Source of the DNA: Nissolia schottii | Lineage: Eukaryota > Streptophyta > Magnoliopsida > Fabales > Fabaceae | Assembly: GCA_003254905.1 (NCBI GenBank) | Contig: QANU01012358.1 | Location: forward strand, 28,092 to 92,091 | Length of the DNA stretch: 64,000 bases | Reading direction: 5' to 3' | Shown: in pieces, positions 11,177 to 23,145 of the stretch | Numbering within the stretch: position 1 is the first letter of the stretch | Layout: each line of letters begins with the position of its first letter | The notes under the pieces: generated by a model | Databases searched by the model: none | What the model saw: the letters and a program-made list of their open reading frames with translations, nothing else | What the model was told of the DNA's origin: nothing | Made by a program: the position numbers and the translations under genes

Positions 11177-12413
11177 GTGAGTCCTGCTACATGTACACCC
11201 AAAATACCTACCACCGTACAACCACTACTGCATAAACACGCTCTGTACTCACCAACACGCTCCATACTCACTTATCTATTTCTCAACCGTCTTCCACACC
11301 CACGATCACCACACTTAGCCACATATTTCTCAACCACCTTCCACACTCCTGACCCCCAAAGCTTTCTAATATTTTGTTGCACATACGTACACAAAATAAG
11401 CACAAAAACATTGACACTAATATTCACAAAGAAAATACAATTTCAGTGCACAAACTTTAGCAACTTAGGTGCACAAACATTACCAACATGAAAAACACAT
11501 TATCCTTTGAACAATTTCAGTCCACAAACTTCTAAAACAGTAGTGCACAGACTTTAACAATATAGGTGTATAAACATTAACAACATGAGTGCACAAACAT
11601 TAACAATATGAAAAAACACATATTATCATGTGAACTAATTCAGTGCATAAACTTTAACAACGTAGGTGCACTAACATTAACAACATGGGGTGCACAAACA
11701 TTAACAACATGAAAAACACATATTATTCTATAAACAATTTCAGTGCGCACACTTCTAAAACAATAGTGCACAAACATTAACAATGTAAGTGTACAAACAT
11801 TAACATGGGTGCACAAACATGAACAACATAAAACACATATTATCCTGCGAACAATTTCAGCACACAAACTTCTAAAACAACTGTGTGCAAACTTTAACAA
11901 TGTACGTGCACAAACATTAACAACACGGGTGCACAAACATTAATAACGTGAAAAATACATATTCCTGTGAACAATTTCAATGCACACACTTTTAAAACAA
12001 TTGTGCATAAACTTTAACAATGTAAGTATACAAACATTAAGAACACAGGTGCACAAACATTAACAACATGATGAACATTAAAAACGAGGAACATATAACG
12101 ATGCGTGATGATTCTGTAAAAAATGAAGAAGGATGAAGAGGAAGAAGATGACTGCTTGAAGAATCAAGGAAGAACACGATTGAAGCGAGTGAAAACTCAA
12201 ATCACGTTTCCCAATTCGCATTTTTCTGTTTTGATATGAGATAGACACTTTTTTTTTGTGTTTTCTGTATATTAAAGCTGGTGGCAATACAAATGACAGA
12301 TTTTGGGTGTAAACCAATCATTTTTAAAATTTTGCGCATGTGTGCAAAAAAAGTTTATGCATGTGTATGCAAAAGTTTATGCACTGAGTTGACAACATTT
12401 AGGTTATACACCT
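11177..12413. mobile_element. Non-autonomous element containing the TGCACAAAC array
   Basis: The left edge GAGTCCTGCTACATGTACACC and the reverse complement of the right edge (GAGTAATGGTAGGTGTATA) align over about 25 bp as imperfect terminal inverted repeats. The repeat array (11,437-12,070) fills most of the interior. No transposase is seen and I could not find a target duplication, so class and borders are tentative. Confidence 0.4.
11437..12070. repeat. Higher-order tandem array, about 120-bp unit
   Basis: The landmark GAACAATTTCAG ends at 11,520, 11,643, 11,743, 11,860 and 11,980, giving spacings of 123, 100, 117 and 120 bp. Each unit is made of shorter GTGCACAAACATTAACAACA-type subunits of about 22-30 bp. 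Copies differ by point changes and small deletions. Confidence 0.8.
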
Positions 12414-12419
12414 ACCATT

Positions 12420-13980
12420 ACTCTTACTTATATTTATTGTAACTAAGTGGCCATATTTATTTTAAACTAACTTTTTCAAAATTATCCATACTTATGTGTA
12501 TGATATATAAAATTTTAATTAAAAGCACAGAAAAGTCGGATAGAAAAACTAGGACAGAATGATTGAATCCGATAAAATTTGTAATCATATTGTCAAAGAC
12601 ACACACACACACGTATATATAGCATTACCCCTTCTGTATAAGCAAGCATCATTTTGGCCAAAAGATCTAGTTTCCTTGATAAAAGGTAATGTGGTGGTGA
12701 ATAATGTATATGATCACATGCACAAGTGGAAAATCACGTGTTATGTGGTCGTAACCTGGATTGTCAATTTGCATTCCACAAGATTCTCCTTCATCAATCA
12801 CCACTCATGGTTGTGCAATCAACTAGAAGTAAAAACATGGGAAATGTTGAAAGTTTTAGTTAATTACGTTTATTTTGATTTATTAATTTTTTCATTACTT
12901 TTTTAGGTCAAAATATGAAATAAAATATTAGTTGTCTCTCTATTATCTCTTAGAGGGTGTCAAATATCTAAGTTGAAAATCCTCTCTTAATTCGCATTAA
13001 TCTTAAAATTGAACTCTAAGAGGAGTCTTTTTCACTCCAACTAATATTTTGTTTGTAATTTGAGTGTCTAAGACTCTAAACCTCTATATTCAAATAATAG
13101 AAATGATTTTTTTTTACGCAAGTAATAGAAATGAAAATTAAAAACACTGTAAAGTGCAAATAAATAAAGCTAAAAAACCACTTAATTTGACTTAAAAAAA
13201 TCAATCATTTCAAATGTATGGATAAATTTTAAAAAATAATATGGTTAAAAAAATTGTTTTTAATTTTTTAAGTAAAAGCTAAAATGATGAATTTTTTAAA
13301 AAAATTTATTTTAAGGTTTTTCAATTTTCTAACTAGAGAATCAACTTTTTAAATTTTTTTTAAGGTGAAACAAATAAACTTAAATACTGTTCGGTAAATA
13401 TTTCTTAAAACAAACAATTTTAAATTTATGTCCTAAAAACATGATTCTATTGTTCCTCCTACTTAAAAATTATTTTGAGACAAGACAATTTTTAAAAAAA
13501 AATCCTACCTTTTTATACATATTTCTATCTCTTCATCTCAATATTTTTTGGCCTCACAATGCTTACCAAAATCTACCCACAAAACCCACGAGCGCAAACG
13601 CAAGAAGGACGAGGGCCATGCTTAACAAAAAGAACCTCTTCCTCCCATCCCATCAATATTCACAATAATCAAATTCACTACCCCATGCCATGTGCAATGC
13701 AAGATGGGTTGCACACATTTCATTAGTTGATTAATTAATTAATTAATTAATTTTGCAAATGTCTCCCAAAACAAAGCAAAAAACAATGGCTAACAAATAA
13801 ATGAAAAGGAAAGAAAGTAAGAATTAAGGAGGGGGGGTGAGATCTAAGGGGAAGGTGGTGGGGACCACATGGTAGAAGCCATGTGGGTATCATCTCCAAA
13901 CTCCATCATTTCTTTATTTATATAATTATGAATTATTTTTATTATTATTATTATTGTTTTCTGACGCACATCTCATAGAT
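12420..13980. other. Intergenic upstream of the BPP-like gene
   Basis: AT-rich, with a short (CA)n run at 12,600-12,613 and (AATT)n at about 13,728-13,752. No gene is recognised. The last 200 bp before 14,000 probably hold the core promoter of the downstream gene; a TTTATATAATTATG stretch near 13,915-13,930 is a TATA candidate. Confidence 0.4.
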
Positions 13981-14227
13981 CACCACCACAAAGAAGGAGA
14001 AGTAAAAAAGAAGAGAAAAAACAGAAAAATGGGACATTGAACGAAAGAAACATAACAAAGCAAGCAAACAAGTGAAGTGTAGATCCAATCCTATCATACG
14101 AATGAATGAAATGAATGCATGGTGAATCCAGTTTGAAGCAGTGTTAGTAGTGGTAGTAGCTGTAGCAGTTTTGTTAGATCTTAGCTTTTTTCACGCACGC
14201 ACACATAGTGTTTGTCATAAGTCCCAA

Positions 14228-17200
14228 ATGATGAGGAACAATGGGAGAGAGCCTCTGTTGGGATCCTTGAATCATCACCGTAGAGGACACAGCTTGAATG
14301 GGACGATGATGATTTCAAACAACAACACTTCTGAAGACAGCAATTTGGATCTCTTCTCCAAGAACCGCCGCTCCCTCTCTGTGGCTTCCTCAGATGACTC
14401 TTCTGATGGTACCACTGCCACCACAATTTGTCTTTTCTTCTTTTTGTATGCTTTGGCAATTATAGGGGAGGAAACACTGTTGTGTTTTGTCCAATTTTAT
14501 TGCCATTGATGTGTGTGTGACAGTGTGCATGATATTTTGTTTGTTCTTGTTTTTTCGTTTGATTCTGATTTCTAAACATAAAAACACACTAGTTAAGAAC
14601 TGATGAAAATGATGTCTCCTAATGGTAAATTAATGACATTTATTCTTACTTTTTTGATAATTGATATTTCGTGATTTGATTTGTTTTCAAACGAATTAAT
14701 CAGAGGTTGTGTGCTATGATAGTCAACCCTGCTAGTGCTAAATCTGGTGTATGATTCAGTTATTGTATTTGAGATGATTAAGTGATCTCTAAATATATGT
14801 GTAATTTGTAATGAGAGTAGTTGTTTGTGAATTCAGTTTCGGTGAAACTGGGGAGGCTCTCAGTTGGAGCAGCGAAACCAGCCAGAAGTGGGATCGATGA
14901 TCTGTTATCATCTGCGGAAGGAGGGAAGCATGACTATGACTGGTATGCTACATTCACAGTCATTGATTTCATCATCTAGATCATTAAAATAAACCACATC
15001 TAAGAGGACAGAGTCATCCCAATTATAGAAAGTTGGGAATAGATGTTAATATTTGCAATTGCAAGGGTGAAAAAATCATATCTTTATGCAGTTTTAATTG
15101 AATGTCAGATTATTCACGGCCAGAAGTCATAGATCCAGAATGAATTTGATGGGAACTTACAACCAACCAGTTCAATTGAATTCAGATTACAATAATTTTG
15201 TTGCTGGCTTTATATTTATGTTCAACTTTTGAAATGAGGAAGTGCAGCTTTAAAAAAGTTCAAGTTATAATTTGGTTGCTCAATGTGTAATCAACACTGT
15301 TGTATGTTATTAGGCTTCTCACTCCCCCGGGGACTCCGGTTTTTCCATCATCAGAAAGCGAATCCCAACCAACCTTGGTGCCTCCAAGAAGAAGCATGAC
15401 TAGATCAACTTCTACTACCAAGGCCTCGCGGGTATGTTTTCCCTCTAACATTTCTACATTTCCCTTGTACAAGCACCTTTCATGTGTTACCAATACCCTT
15501 TCTTAAACTTCCATTAGAAAGTGGATTCAAAAGATATTTATCCTTGTTTCAGCTCACAAAACTTAATTGACATTTAAGCATACCAATCACTTCAAAAGCT
15601 AGCTTATAATGGAGAAATTTTTAGATAGCCAGTGCCTAAACGATCATCTATCAGGCATTCCATTCGATGGTTAACATGTATACATGAATTGTGAACTACA
15701 CAGTGCTACAAGTTTAATATTGAAATGAGTGCCTATGACAGGCAGTGCCAAATCAAGCATTACTTGCTTATATTGACCTGTTGAATTTTATCCCCAAAAA
15801 AAAAAAAAGGAATTGACCTGATGAAAGTTGTCAGCTAGATGATGTTAATTATGTAATTTCTTTCAGCTTTCTGTCTCACAATCAGAGAACAATAATCATT
15901 CTAGACCAGCAAGAAGCAGTTCAGTAACACGCTCTTCAATGTCCACCAGTTCGCACTCACAACAATACAGCACCTATTCCTCAAACAGAAACACCTCAAT
16001 CCTCAACACAAGCTCTGCCTCAGTCTCATCTTACATTAGACCGTCTTCCCCCATATCCCGCTCTTCATCTGCTGCAAGGCCTTCCACTCCCTCCTCCCGG
16101 TCAACAACATCGAGACCCTCGACACCCTCCAGAGCACGCTTAGTTTCTTCCACCAACACGACTGCTACCTCTTCTGCTGACAGACATAGGCCATCATCAC
16201 AAAGCTCAAGGCCATCCACTCCGACAAGGCCTCACATTCCTGCAAACTTACACTCCCCATCTGCTCCACCTACTCGGTCACTGTCCCGGCCTTCTACCCC
16301 TACTAGAAGGAGCTCAATGCCATCTCTATCTTCCTCTCCGTCCCCTACAACAGTTTCTTCAACTTCAAACTCACGTGTTTCACTGAATGGAAGAAATTCA
16401 GCACCAACTTCAAGGCCAAGCTCACCAAGTCCAAGAGTAAGAGCACCACCACAGCCTGTTGTTCCACCTGATTTCCCCCTTGACACACCACCAAACCTCA
16501 GAACAACATTGCCTGATAGACCTGTCTCTGCAGGTACGCCTTCATTCATCACTATCTATGGAATGGTGTTCTAATATTATTTGAGCATCTTGGGATTGAA
16601 GTCTATGAATTTAAAATTTTCTAACAGGAAGGTCCCGCCCCGGTGCTGTCACCACGAAGGGAAATGGTTCTGAATCTCAAGCTTCAGTTACTGTGTCAAG
16701 GAGACATTCTTCTCCTATTGTGAGTAGGGGGAGGTCGACAGAGCCTGCAGCAAGAAGCCGCGGCTATGGCAGTGCCAATGGCAACCATGCTGATGTTCCT
16801 GAGCCTAGGAGAGCCCAACATGCACCTGAGGTAGTTGCAAGGAAATCTGTTAAGGCCTCAACTACTGCCACAGACAACACTGGATTTGGGAGGACTATAT
16901 CAAAGAAATCCTTGGATATGGCTATTAAGCACATGGTTTGTATACTCTACTTTTCCAGTTTTGTGCTGATTAGCAGTCAAAATTTTACTGATTTGATTAT
17001 TATTCAACAGTTTCAAAAGTGAGTTTAATTTCGATACACTGCTAATACAATTTTGTATTGACTCTCATCTAATGAGTTGACAGCCACATGGGTGTCACGT
17101 TAATGATGTGATAAATAACATCATTTGATGCAAGTGGAAAACATTATTCACCATTCATCTGATTATCCTTCGAGTTAGACTGATCTTATTTTATTTTGGT

Positions 17201-17798
17201 CATGATACTCTACATGTCTTCAAGCAAAGTTATGCTATCAGTCCTTTGACGCGCTCATAATTCTTGTTATGCTCAGCATTTATTTGGTTGCTGGAGCTTA
17301 CTTTGAGAGAAGTTATATACATCAAGCAAGTTTATTCCATCAAAATTAAACCTTATTTTCTATGTGCTTTCTTGTTTATTTTTCTAACAGGACATAAGGA
17401 ACGGCTCCGGAAATCATCGTTCGCTATCAAACACCACACTCTTTCCTCAGAGTATTAGAACCTCCACTCCCAAGAGCCAGTCTCACCGGGTTTCGAGTGC
17501 TCCAGCAAATATTGACATGAATGGGAGCCATCCAAGCAATAACAATGGAACTCATTTTGATGTTGGAAATAATATCAATAGGAATAATATGTTACGAGGA
17601 AGAGAGGTAGATGAAAGGCTATACTCAGCAAAACTGAGTGAAGTGGACATATATGAGAGTTCTCGTTATGATGCACTATTGCTTAAGGAAGATTTGAAGA
17701 ACACAAACTGGCTGCATAGTGTAGATGACAAGTGCGATCAAAGCCCTATATTTGACAATGGATTTGAGCACCTGCCAGAGCCTTTTGGTCTCTTGTAG
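14228..17798 (+). CDS. BPP-type (basic proline-rich) microtubule-associated protein
   Basis: Six coding exons: 14,228-14,408, 14,837-14,942, 15,314-15,431, 15,867-16,533, 16,628-16,935 and 17,391-17,798 (1,788 nt, 595 aa). All introns are GT-AG and the frame closes exactly. The protein is rich in Ser, Pro, Arg and Thr, with repeated RPSTP motifs in exon 4. Three blocks mark the family of Arabidopsis At2g40070/At3g09000: LLTPPGTPVFPS (residues 97-108), DTPPNLRTTLPDRP (about 341-354) and GFGRTISKKSLDMAIKHM (about 443-460). Family members studied in Arabidopsis bind cortical microtubules; a cytoskeletal role here follows from that. The ATGATG at 14,228 was chosen because MMRNNGREPLLGSL begins the protein-like sequence. 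An in-frame upstream extension to 14,141 reads like leader sequence. No signal peptide or membrane segment is visible. Confidence 0.9.
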
Positions 17799-18075
17799 CA
17801 TCGAAAAGAGGTTCTCATTGGTGCATTTTGGAGTATGCTATTTATGTTACTAATTATTGTTTCTCTATTTTTTTTTTCCTCTCTAAAGGATGGGATATTT
17901 GAAATTTTATATCTCAGGTGGAGAAATGAAAAGGCATTGTTGTATGTTTTCCTGCAATCTGCAGAGAAATTCACTGGATTTAACTTTGATCTTTTATACC
18001 TTTATATAATGCTGCAAAGAATTACATTACACAAGTATTTCTGTGTTCTTTTCGGTACTAAAAAACTAAAATTTT

Positions 18076-18260
18076 AGGTGGATTTAGTATCAGTCATTTC
18101 ACTAGAATTAGGGCATTCCTCTGGATTTTTTGAGCACTTGTAAAGATATTTACGGATCAACTACCAAATTGTTTGTCGTATTCACAGCGAGAATCAAATT
18201 CATGTCCTTCTAAGATACGTGTTCTTTAGTAACTATGTTCACCATCTGTGGCTGGTTGCA
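18076..18260 (-). mobile_element. tRNA-related SINE-like copy
   Basis: Pairs with 1,966-2,150 over about 185 bp in the same orientation. On the minus strand a tRNA-like segment (GTTACTAAAGAACACG ... GAATTTGATTCTCGCTG) carries a degenerate B box. This copy is the better preserved of the two. Confidence 0.55.
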
Positions 18261-18665
18261 TGAGTATTTTTGTGCCTACATAAATACGCATTTGTCAAAT
18301 ATCAACAAGTTCTTTTATGAAAACGGGCTTTTAGTTTTTGAGTTTCTTAGCATGTTCAATGGAAGCCGAAATCCCTTGAGGCATTGATAATTCATTAGTT
18401 ATCCACTTCAAAGCTTCTAATTCTCCTTACCCAAAAATAAAACCTCATTTGTTGAAGCTGAATGAGTCTTGATTTATCTAGCTTATGAACTTTACTTATA
18501 GGGTGACTTATGGTTAGTTTGAGTAAATAACTTATTTAAGTCTTTATGTAAATGAAACTTTTAAAAATAATATATGAATAAGTTATTTTGTATCAAAATA
18601 CGCAATAAAATAAATATTTTTTGTTGAGTGTTTTAAAATGTGTTTTTTAAGAAGTTAAATATTTA

Positions 18666-18775
18666 AGCTATAAGATTAATCTAGTGGTGAAGAGTTTGGG
18701 TAGTATGCCTAAGGTTTTAGGTTCAAATTTCATTATCATCAATATAATTTTTAAAATAAAAAAAGGAAGTTAAAT
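18666..18775 (+). mobile_element. SINE-like fragment
   Basis: TCTAGTGGTGAAGAG (A-box-like) is followed about 35 bp later by AGGTTCAAATTTC (B-box-like) and then a T/A-rich tail. Spacing fits a tRNA-derived Pol III promoter. Short and degenerate. Confidence 0.4.
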
Positions 18776-19254
18776 ATTTTAACTTTTTAAAGAACATTAA
18801 AAATAACTTTTTAAAAATAATAAATTATATAACCAAACAGTATAAATATTGAAAAGAAAAAAAAACATGACTTTTGAATTTCCCAAACAAACTCTTAGTG
18901 TACAAGAGTCGATGAGACTTAAGATGGTAGATACTAGAGTAAATTATGTAAATATTATCAACATTGTTATTTGAACACCAATGATTCACTAACATCAGAT
19001 ATGAAGGAGAAAAAAGATAAAATTGTTATAGTTAGTAATAAGTAATATTTTTAATGTTGACAGCATCAATACATGTGTGTATGGTAGCAACACTCATGCA
19101 TGTGGTATCGACGAATGTTAAGAAAGATATAACGTAATTAATTATAATTCTTTTTAACACATTCCCTCTCCACCAAATCACATACTCTCTCTCAAAGCAG
19201 ACTCTCTCTCCTCTATTCTCACACTCGTGTGAATCTCACATGCCACAATGACAC

Positions 19255-19620
19255 AAACATAATAACAATAGGTATCAACGTAATAAAAATAAATATTAAC
19301 ATATTACAAAAGGTATAAACCTGATACCTTTTCTCTCTCCTCTAGTCTCACTTTCTCACTCCAGTCTCAAGCTTATTCACCCTGTGGATATCAACATAAC
19401 AAAAATATGTATTAACGTAATAGGAAAACTATGTATCAACATATTCGCTCTCCATATATTAACCTAATAAGCATAGATATTAACATAGTGAAATAGGTAT
19501 CAACATTTTATAAAAGGTATATCAACTTTTATAAAAAAAAATCCACATTATTTTTTTATATCATTAATACCTTTATAATATGTTGATATCTATTTTTATT
19601 ATGTCGATATTCACGCGTTT
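19255..19620. repeat. TATCAACATA-type interspersed short repeat array
   Basis: Variants of GGTATCAACATA / GTATTAACGTAATA recur at least eight times in about 360 bp in both orientations, with CTCTCTCCTCTAGTCTCAC pyrimidine blocks between them. No coding frame. It resembles in style the TGCACAAAC array, a non-autonomous element packed with short repeats. Confidence 0.5.
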
Positions 19621-19802
19621 TACATAGAGTCAAGACATTGAAAGCAAGAGAGAGAGAGTAAGTGATTTGATGGAAAGAGTGTTATTGATTTTTTTAATCA
19701 TATTTTATGATCCCACTCATTGTCATTATCATAATGTTTAGGGTGTTAAATGTATATTGGCGTTCAAATACCATTTCCCAACTATTATTGTCCTTATTCT
19801 TA

Positions 19803-19837
<35 letters not shown>
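19803..19837. repeat. (AAT)n microsatellite
   Basis: About eleven trinucleotide units followed by an A-rich stretch. Confidence 0.9.
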
Positions 19838-19840
<3 letters not shown>

Positions 19841-20054
19841 TAATAAAAAAAACAAAAACAAAAAAAACAAACAAACAACTCTGAGTCATATATCCTTGCT
19901 CTAAAATCCACCATCTCACTTGTATTTCTGTTTCCTTCTCAAAGAATATTTGACCTTGTCAAATAATAGTACATGATGCACTCAAATGAATGAAGCTTTA
20001 TAAAAATTCAATTTATTCAAATAATAGCAGACGTGCCTCTCAAAAATCAAGAGC

Positions 20055-20345
20055 AGTACGTCTGTTGGGGATTTTAATGCTATCATATACGTCGATGAGA
20101 AAGTTGGCGGCAGGAACAAAGCCCAATCATCAATGGATTTTATCAACGTAGGTGCATGAACTAATTTGGATTATCAAGGATACCGATTTGCTTGGAGTTA
20201 ATAAGGGAACACGTCTTGATAGAGGGGATTGACAAATCCGACAGGTGTGCTTACTCATTGAGACGAAAATGGCTCTGATCACTATCCTATGCCATTGAAT
20301 GCTTCCCCTGCTTCCTCTTGACGAGGCCAAGGTTTAGGTTTCAAG
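20055..20345 (+). mobile_element. LINE endonuclease fragment, broken
   Basis: GDFNAIIYVDEKVGG is followed by S-x-x-DFI, then LDYQGYRFAWS, GTRLDRG and SDHYP. This is the order found in the AP-endonuclease domain of plant non-LTR retrotransposons, with the GDFN and SDH catalytic motifs still readable. Several in-frame stops and frame changes show it is dead. No reverse transcriptase follows, so it is a truncated or deleted copy. Confidence 0.75.
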
Positions 20346-21055
20346 AGCAACTAGAATCTATTCCCACGCGATAGGCGACGGGTATATAAAATATGTCAAT
20401 AGTTATTTAAATAGAATTTAAAATAGATTTTAAAGTGAAATTATTATTGAAAGAACATTTCACATATATGTATATTTGTTAATACGATCATTCAGTAATA
20501 TTATTGTAATACTACCATCATTAACGTTTCACACTTCATACCCTATAGTTAAAATGTACATTATATTGTGGGAAGTAAGTTATAAAATTAATTTATTAGA
20601 CACCAACATACAATAGTAAATAATATTTTAAACATAAACATATTTCTCAAGTAATTTTTACAAAAAAAGTTACTCTATGAAAATGCAACGTATTGTACTA
20701 CTTGATAGTAATTATAATAATCAGTTCTGCTAAATTACTTGGTGCACTCCAATCAGATATCATATTCTGCAACATACACCCTTACCACCATTGTTAAAGA
20801 TAGATCTCATCCATTTTAAAATGAAAACCAACCTTTTATCATATTAATTTCATTTTAATCAACTTTGACATCATAACACGATGAAGATGAAGAGGATAAG
20901 AAGGATGACGATGATGAGTGGATGAGAGGATGAGAGAATGACGAGGATAAACATAACAAAACAAAGATGAGAGGATATGATAAAAGTTTTTAAATAGACC
21001 GTTTTTATTGGTACTCGATTCACCGGTCCGGCGTAAATGAAATCACTGTATAACA
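20346..21055. other. Intergenic, no gene recognised
   Basis: AT-rich sequence with a purine-rich GAGGATGA-type run at about 20,880-20,960. No coding or RNA gene signal. Confidence 0.4.
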
Positions 21056-21059
21056 TTAC

Positions 21060-21560
21060 TGTCACATGGCTTCAAACAATCCAAACTCAAGGTTGTGGTG
21101 CATCACTTATTGTACTCCTTGTCTATGCTGATTATATAATTGTGGCTGGTTGCTCCCCCTCCTGAATTGTTGAAGTTTAGCAGCAACTTGAAACACTCTT
21201 CAAACTCAAGATGTTATTGGGAGACCTAAGATATTTCTTAGGACTTGAGATAGTCAAATCTAGTTCAGGCATTTTGTTCTCCCAGCTCAAGTATACCCTC
21301 TGCTTACCAGAGGATGCTGGTTTTCTAGAGGCTAAACCAGAAACTCTTCCCGTGGAGCCCAAGCTAGCTAGCTTTTTCCATTTAATATGGTGATTCTCTT
21401 GATGATATTTCTCAGTATAGAAGACTCATCGAACACCTCGTGCACTTGACGATCTTTCGCATAGATATTTATTTTGATGTGAACAAATCAAGTCAATACA
21501 TGCTTCGCTACTTAAAGTGCAATGCAGTCCAAGGTCTTGTCTTTTATTTCCATTCCTAGA
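21060..21560 (+). mobile_element. Copia reverse transcriptase / RNase H fragment, broken
   Basis: Across frameshifts the segment reads LIVLLVYADYIIVAG, then GDLRYFLGLEIVKSSSG, KYTLCLPEDAGFLEAKP and DDISQYRRLIEHLVHLT. This is the standard order of the C-terminal half of a Copia reverse transcriptase. The usual YVDD catalytic motif is YADY here, and frame breaks occur, so it is non-functional. Confidence 0.85.
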
Positions 21561-21664
21561 TTAGACTAGGGAGGTTGTAAAGATACAAGACATTCTACAA
21601 CTGGTTTTTGTGTCTTTTTGGGTCTTGGACAAGGTGGATAAGGGATTGTAGCTCCCCTTACCAA

Positions 21665-21830
21665 AGATTTACTGTTAATAGTTACTGTTAGGAGGTAGTT
21701 AGATAGTTGTTAGATGGTCGTTATTCAATGTTTACTAGTAATTACACTATATATACTTGTAAATGCAATAAATCAATCAAGGATTAATTAATTTCTCAAG
21801 TCTCAGTCTTAATAAATGTCTAAACAACGA
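21665..21830 (+). mobile_element. Probable Copia LTR fragment
   Basis: TACTGTTAGGAGGTAGTTAG, then ACTATATATACTTGTAAATG and CAATAAATCAATCAA look like the U3-R part of a short Copia LTR (TATA and polyadenylation-like signals). It lies 100 bp downstream of the Copia reverse transcriptase fragment, in the expected order. Confidence 0.45.
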
Positions 21831-23114
21831 ACTCTTACACCGTAGTTGTATTAAAATTAAATTCTTTATTTATATTCACAATAAGATTTATATATCATAC
21901 TGTTAAAATTGAAGCACGTCTTGCGAGAGGTCAATTCTAGAGCGAACTTTTTTAACAAAGATGGGAGCTATGAGATTTAATGATGTACTCTTCTTAGAGG
22001 AGCAGGAGCCTCCTGGAGGCATCTTCAATTCCTTAGGAATGACAATATGGGGTTCATCCACCTAAGAGTGTAGTATCGTTTATTTTCTTCTGAATTATTA
22101 AAAAAATAACTCTTCAAATTGAGTGCTTAATATTTTTTGTCCTAATTGAATCGTCAGTACTTAAGTCTTATTATCAAGAACTTAATTAATTTGACTTGAC
22201 TGTAAATTGTTATATAAAGTAGGGATCTTTCAACAAAGACAATTTTCATTTATAGGCTTGAATTCGAGACCACTAATTAAAGAACCAAGATTCGGACCGC
22301 CTTAACAAAACCCACGTTGGTATTGAGTCCTTAACATTGAACAAAAATTTAAATAATAAATTTCCGTTGAGTGTACTCTAAAATGAATTATTCTAACGTC
22401 TCTTAACACAAGTGTAACTCTTTACTCTTCCTTTACAACGGATGTGGGAGATTGGACCCACAAAAAACTTTGAACACATGATACATGGCAGGGCTTAGAC
22501 TTTAGTAGTTGTGGTCCTTTTGTTGAAGGGAGGGACCAATTCATTCCACACATCATTTTCGCTTCAACAAAAGCAACCTTATGCACCATAATATATATCA
22601 ATATACACCTCTTGATTCTGGTTCTTTGGCCCTTTGTCACTTAATTAATTTGGTTCCATCCAATTTTTGCTTTCCATACACTGCAGCCCCCAAGCCCTTC
22701 CAAAGCCCTCATTAAATTCACAATTTGGTATCCAAAGCCCATAAAAGAGAAAGACAAAACCCTATTAAAAGTCAGAAGCAGTGACCCAGATCACCAAACA
22801 ACTAATACCATGTTTGTATTCGAGTTTGCATGCGTTAATCTATGGTTTAAAGGTCGTAATTTGAACTTTCAATGTATAACAAATAAACTCTTAACATGTA
22901 TTTAGTGAAATTATATTGAAATATGTTTCAATACAATTTTGATTTTTAAGTCTCAAATCAAGATTTATTTTAAGTAAGGTTCTCATATCACTAATTTGTC
23001 AAGTCAATTATGGATTGCAGTTGAGCCTACAACCTAGTAATTGTTTATTTATCTCGTTAAATTGAGAGTCTAAGGTTCGATTATCATCTCCCCTTCCCTT
23101 GGCATTGTAAGAAA

Positions 23115-23145
<31 letters not shown>

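Larger units (their letters stand above)
17799..20050. other. Intergenic with SINE copies and repeat-rich element
   Basis: Holds two SINE-like copies (18,076-18,260 and 18,666-18,775), a TATCAACATA-rich array (19,255-19,620) and an (AAT)n run. No gene beyond the 3' UTR of the upstream gene. Confidence 0.5.

Noticed and set aside
11640-11936. 98-codon frame on the minus strand, rich in Cys and Val
   Set aside because: It is the translation of the TGCACAAAC-type tandem array; the repeating residues follow the DNA repeat.
11400-12070. Possible CRISPR-like regular array
   Set aside because: Units are contiguous, diverged repeats without unique spacers, in plant nuclear DNA; it is a satellite-like array.
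12559-12906. 115-codon plus-strand frame
   Set aside because: No recognisable domain, no promoter or splice context; composition fits chance in AT-rich DNA.
16031-16552. Minus-strand frames opposite exon 4 of the BPP-like gene
   Set aside because: Shadow frames caused by the Ser/Pro-rich codon bias on the plus strand; the plus-strand gene has matching splice sites and family motifs.
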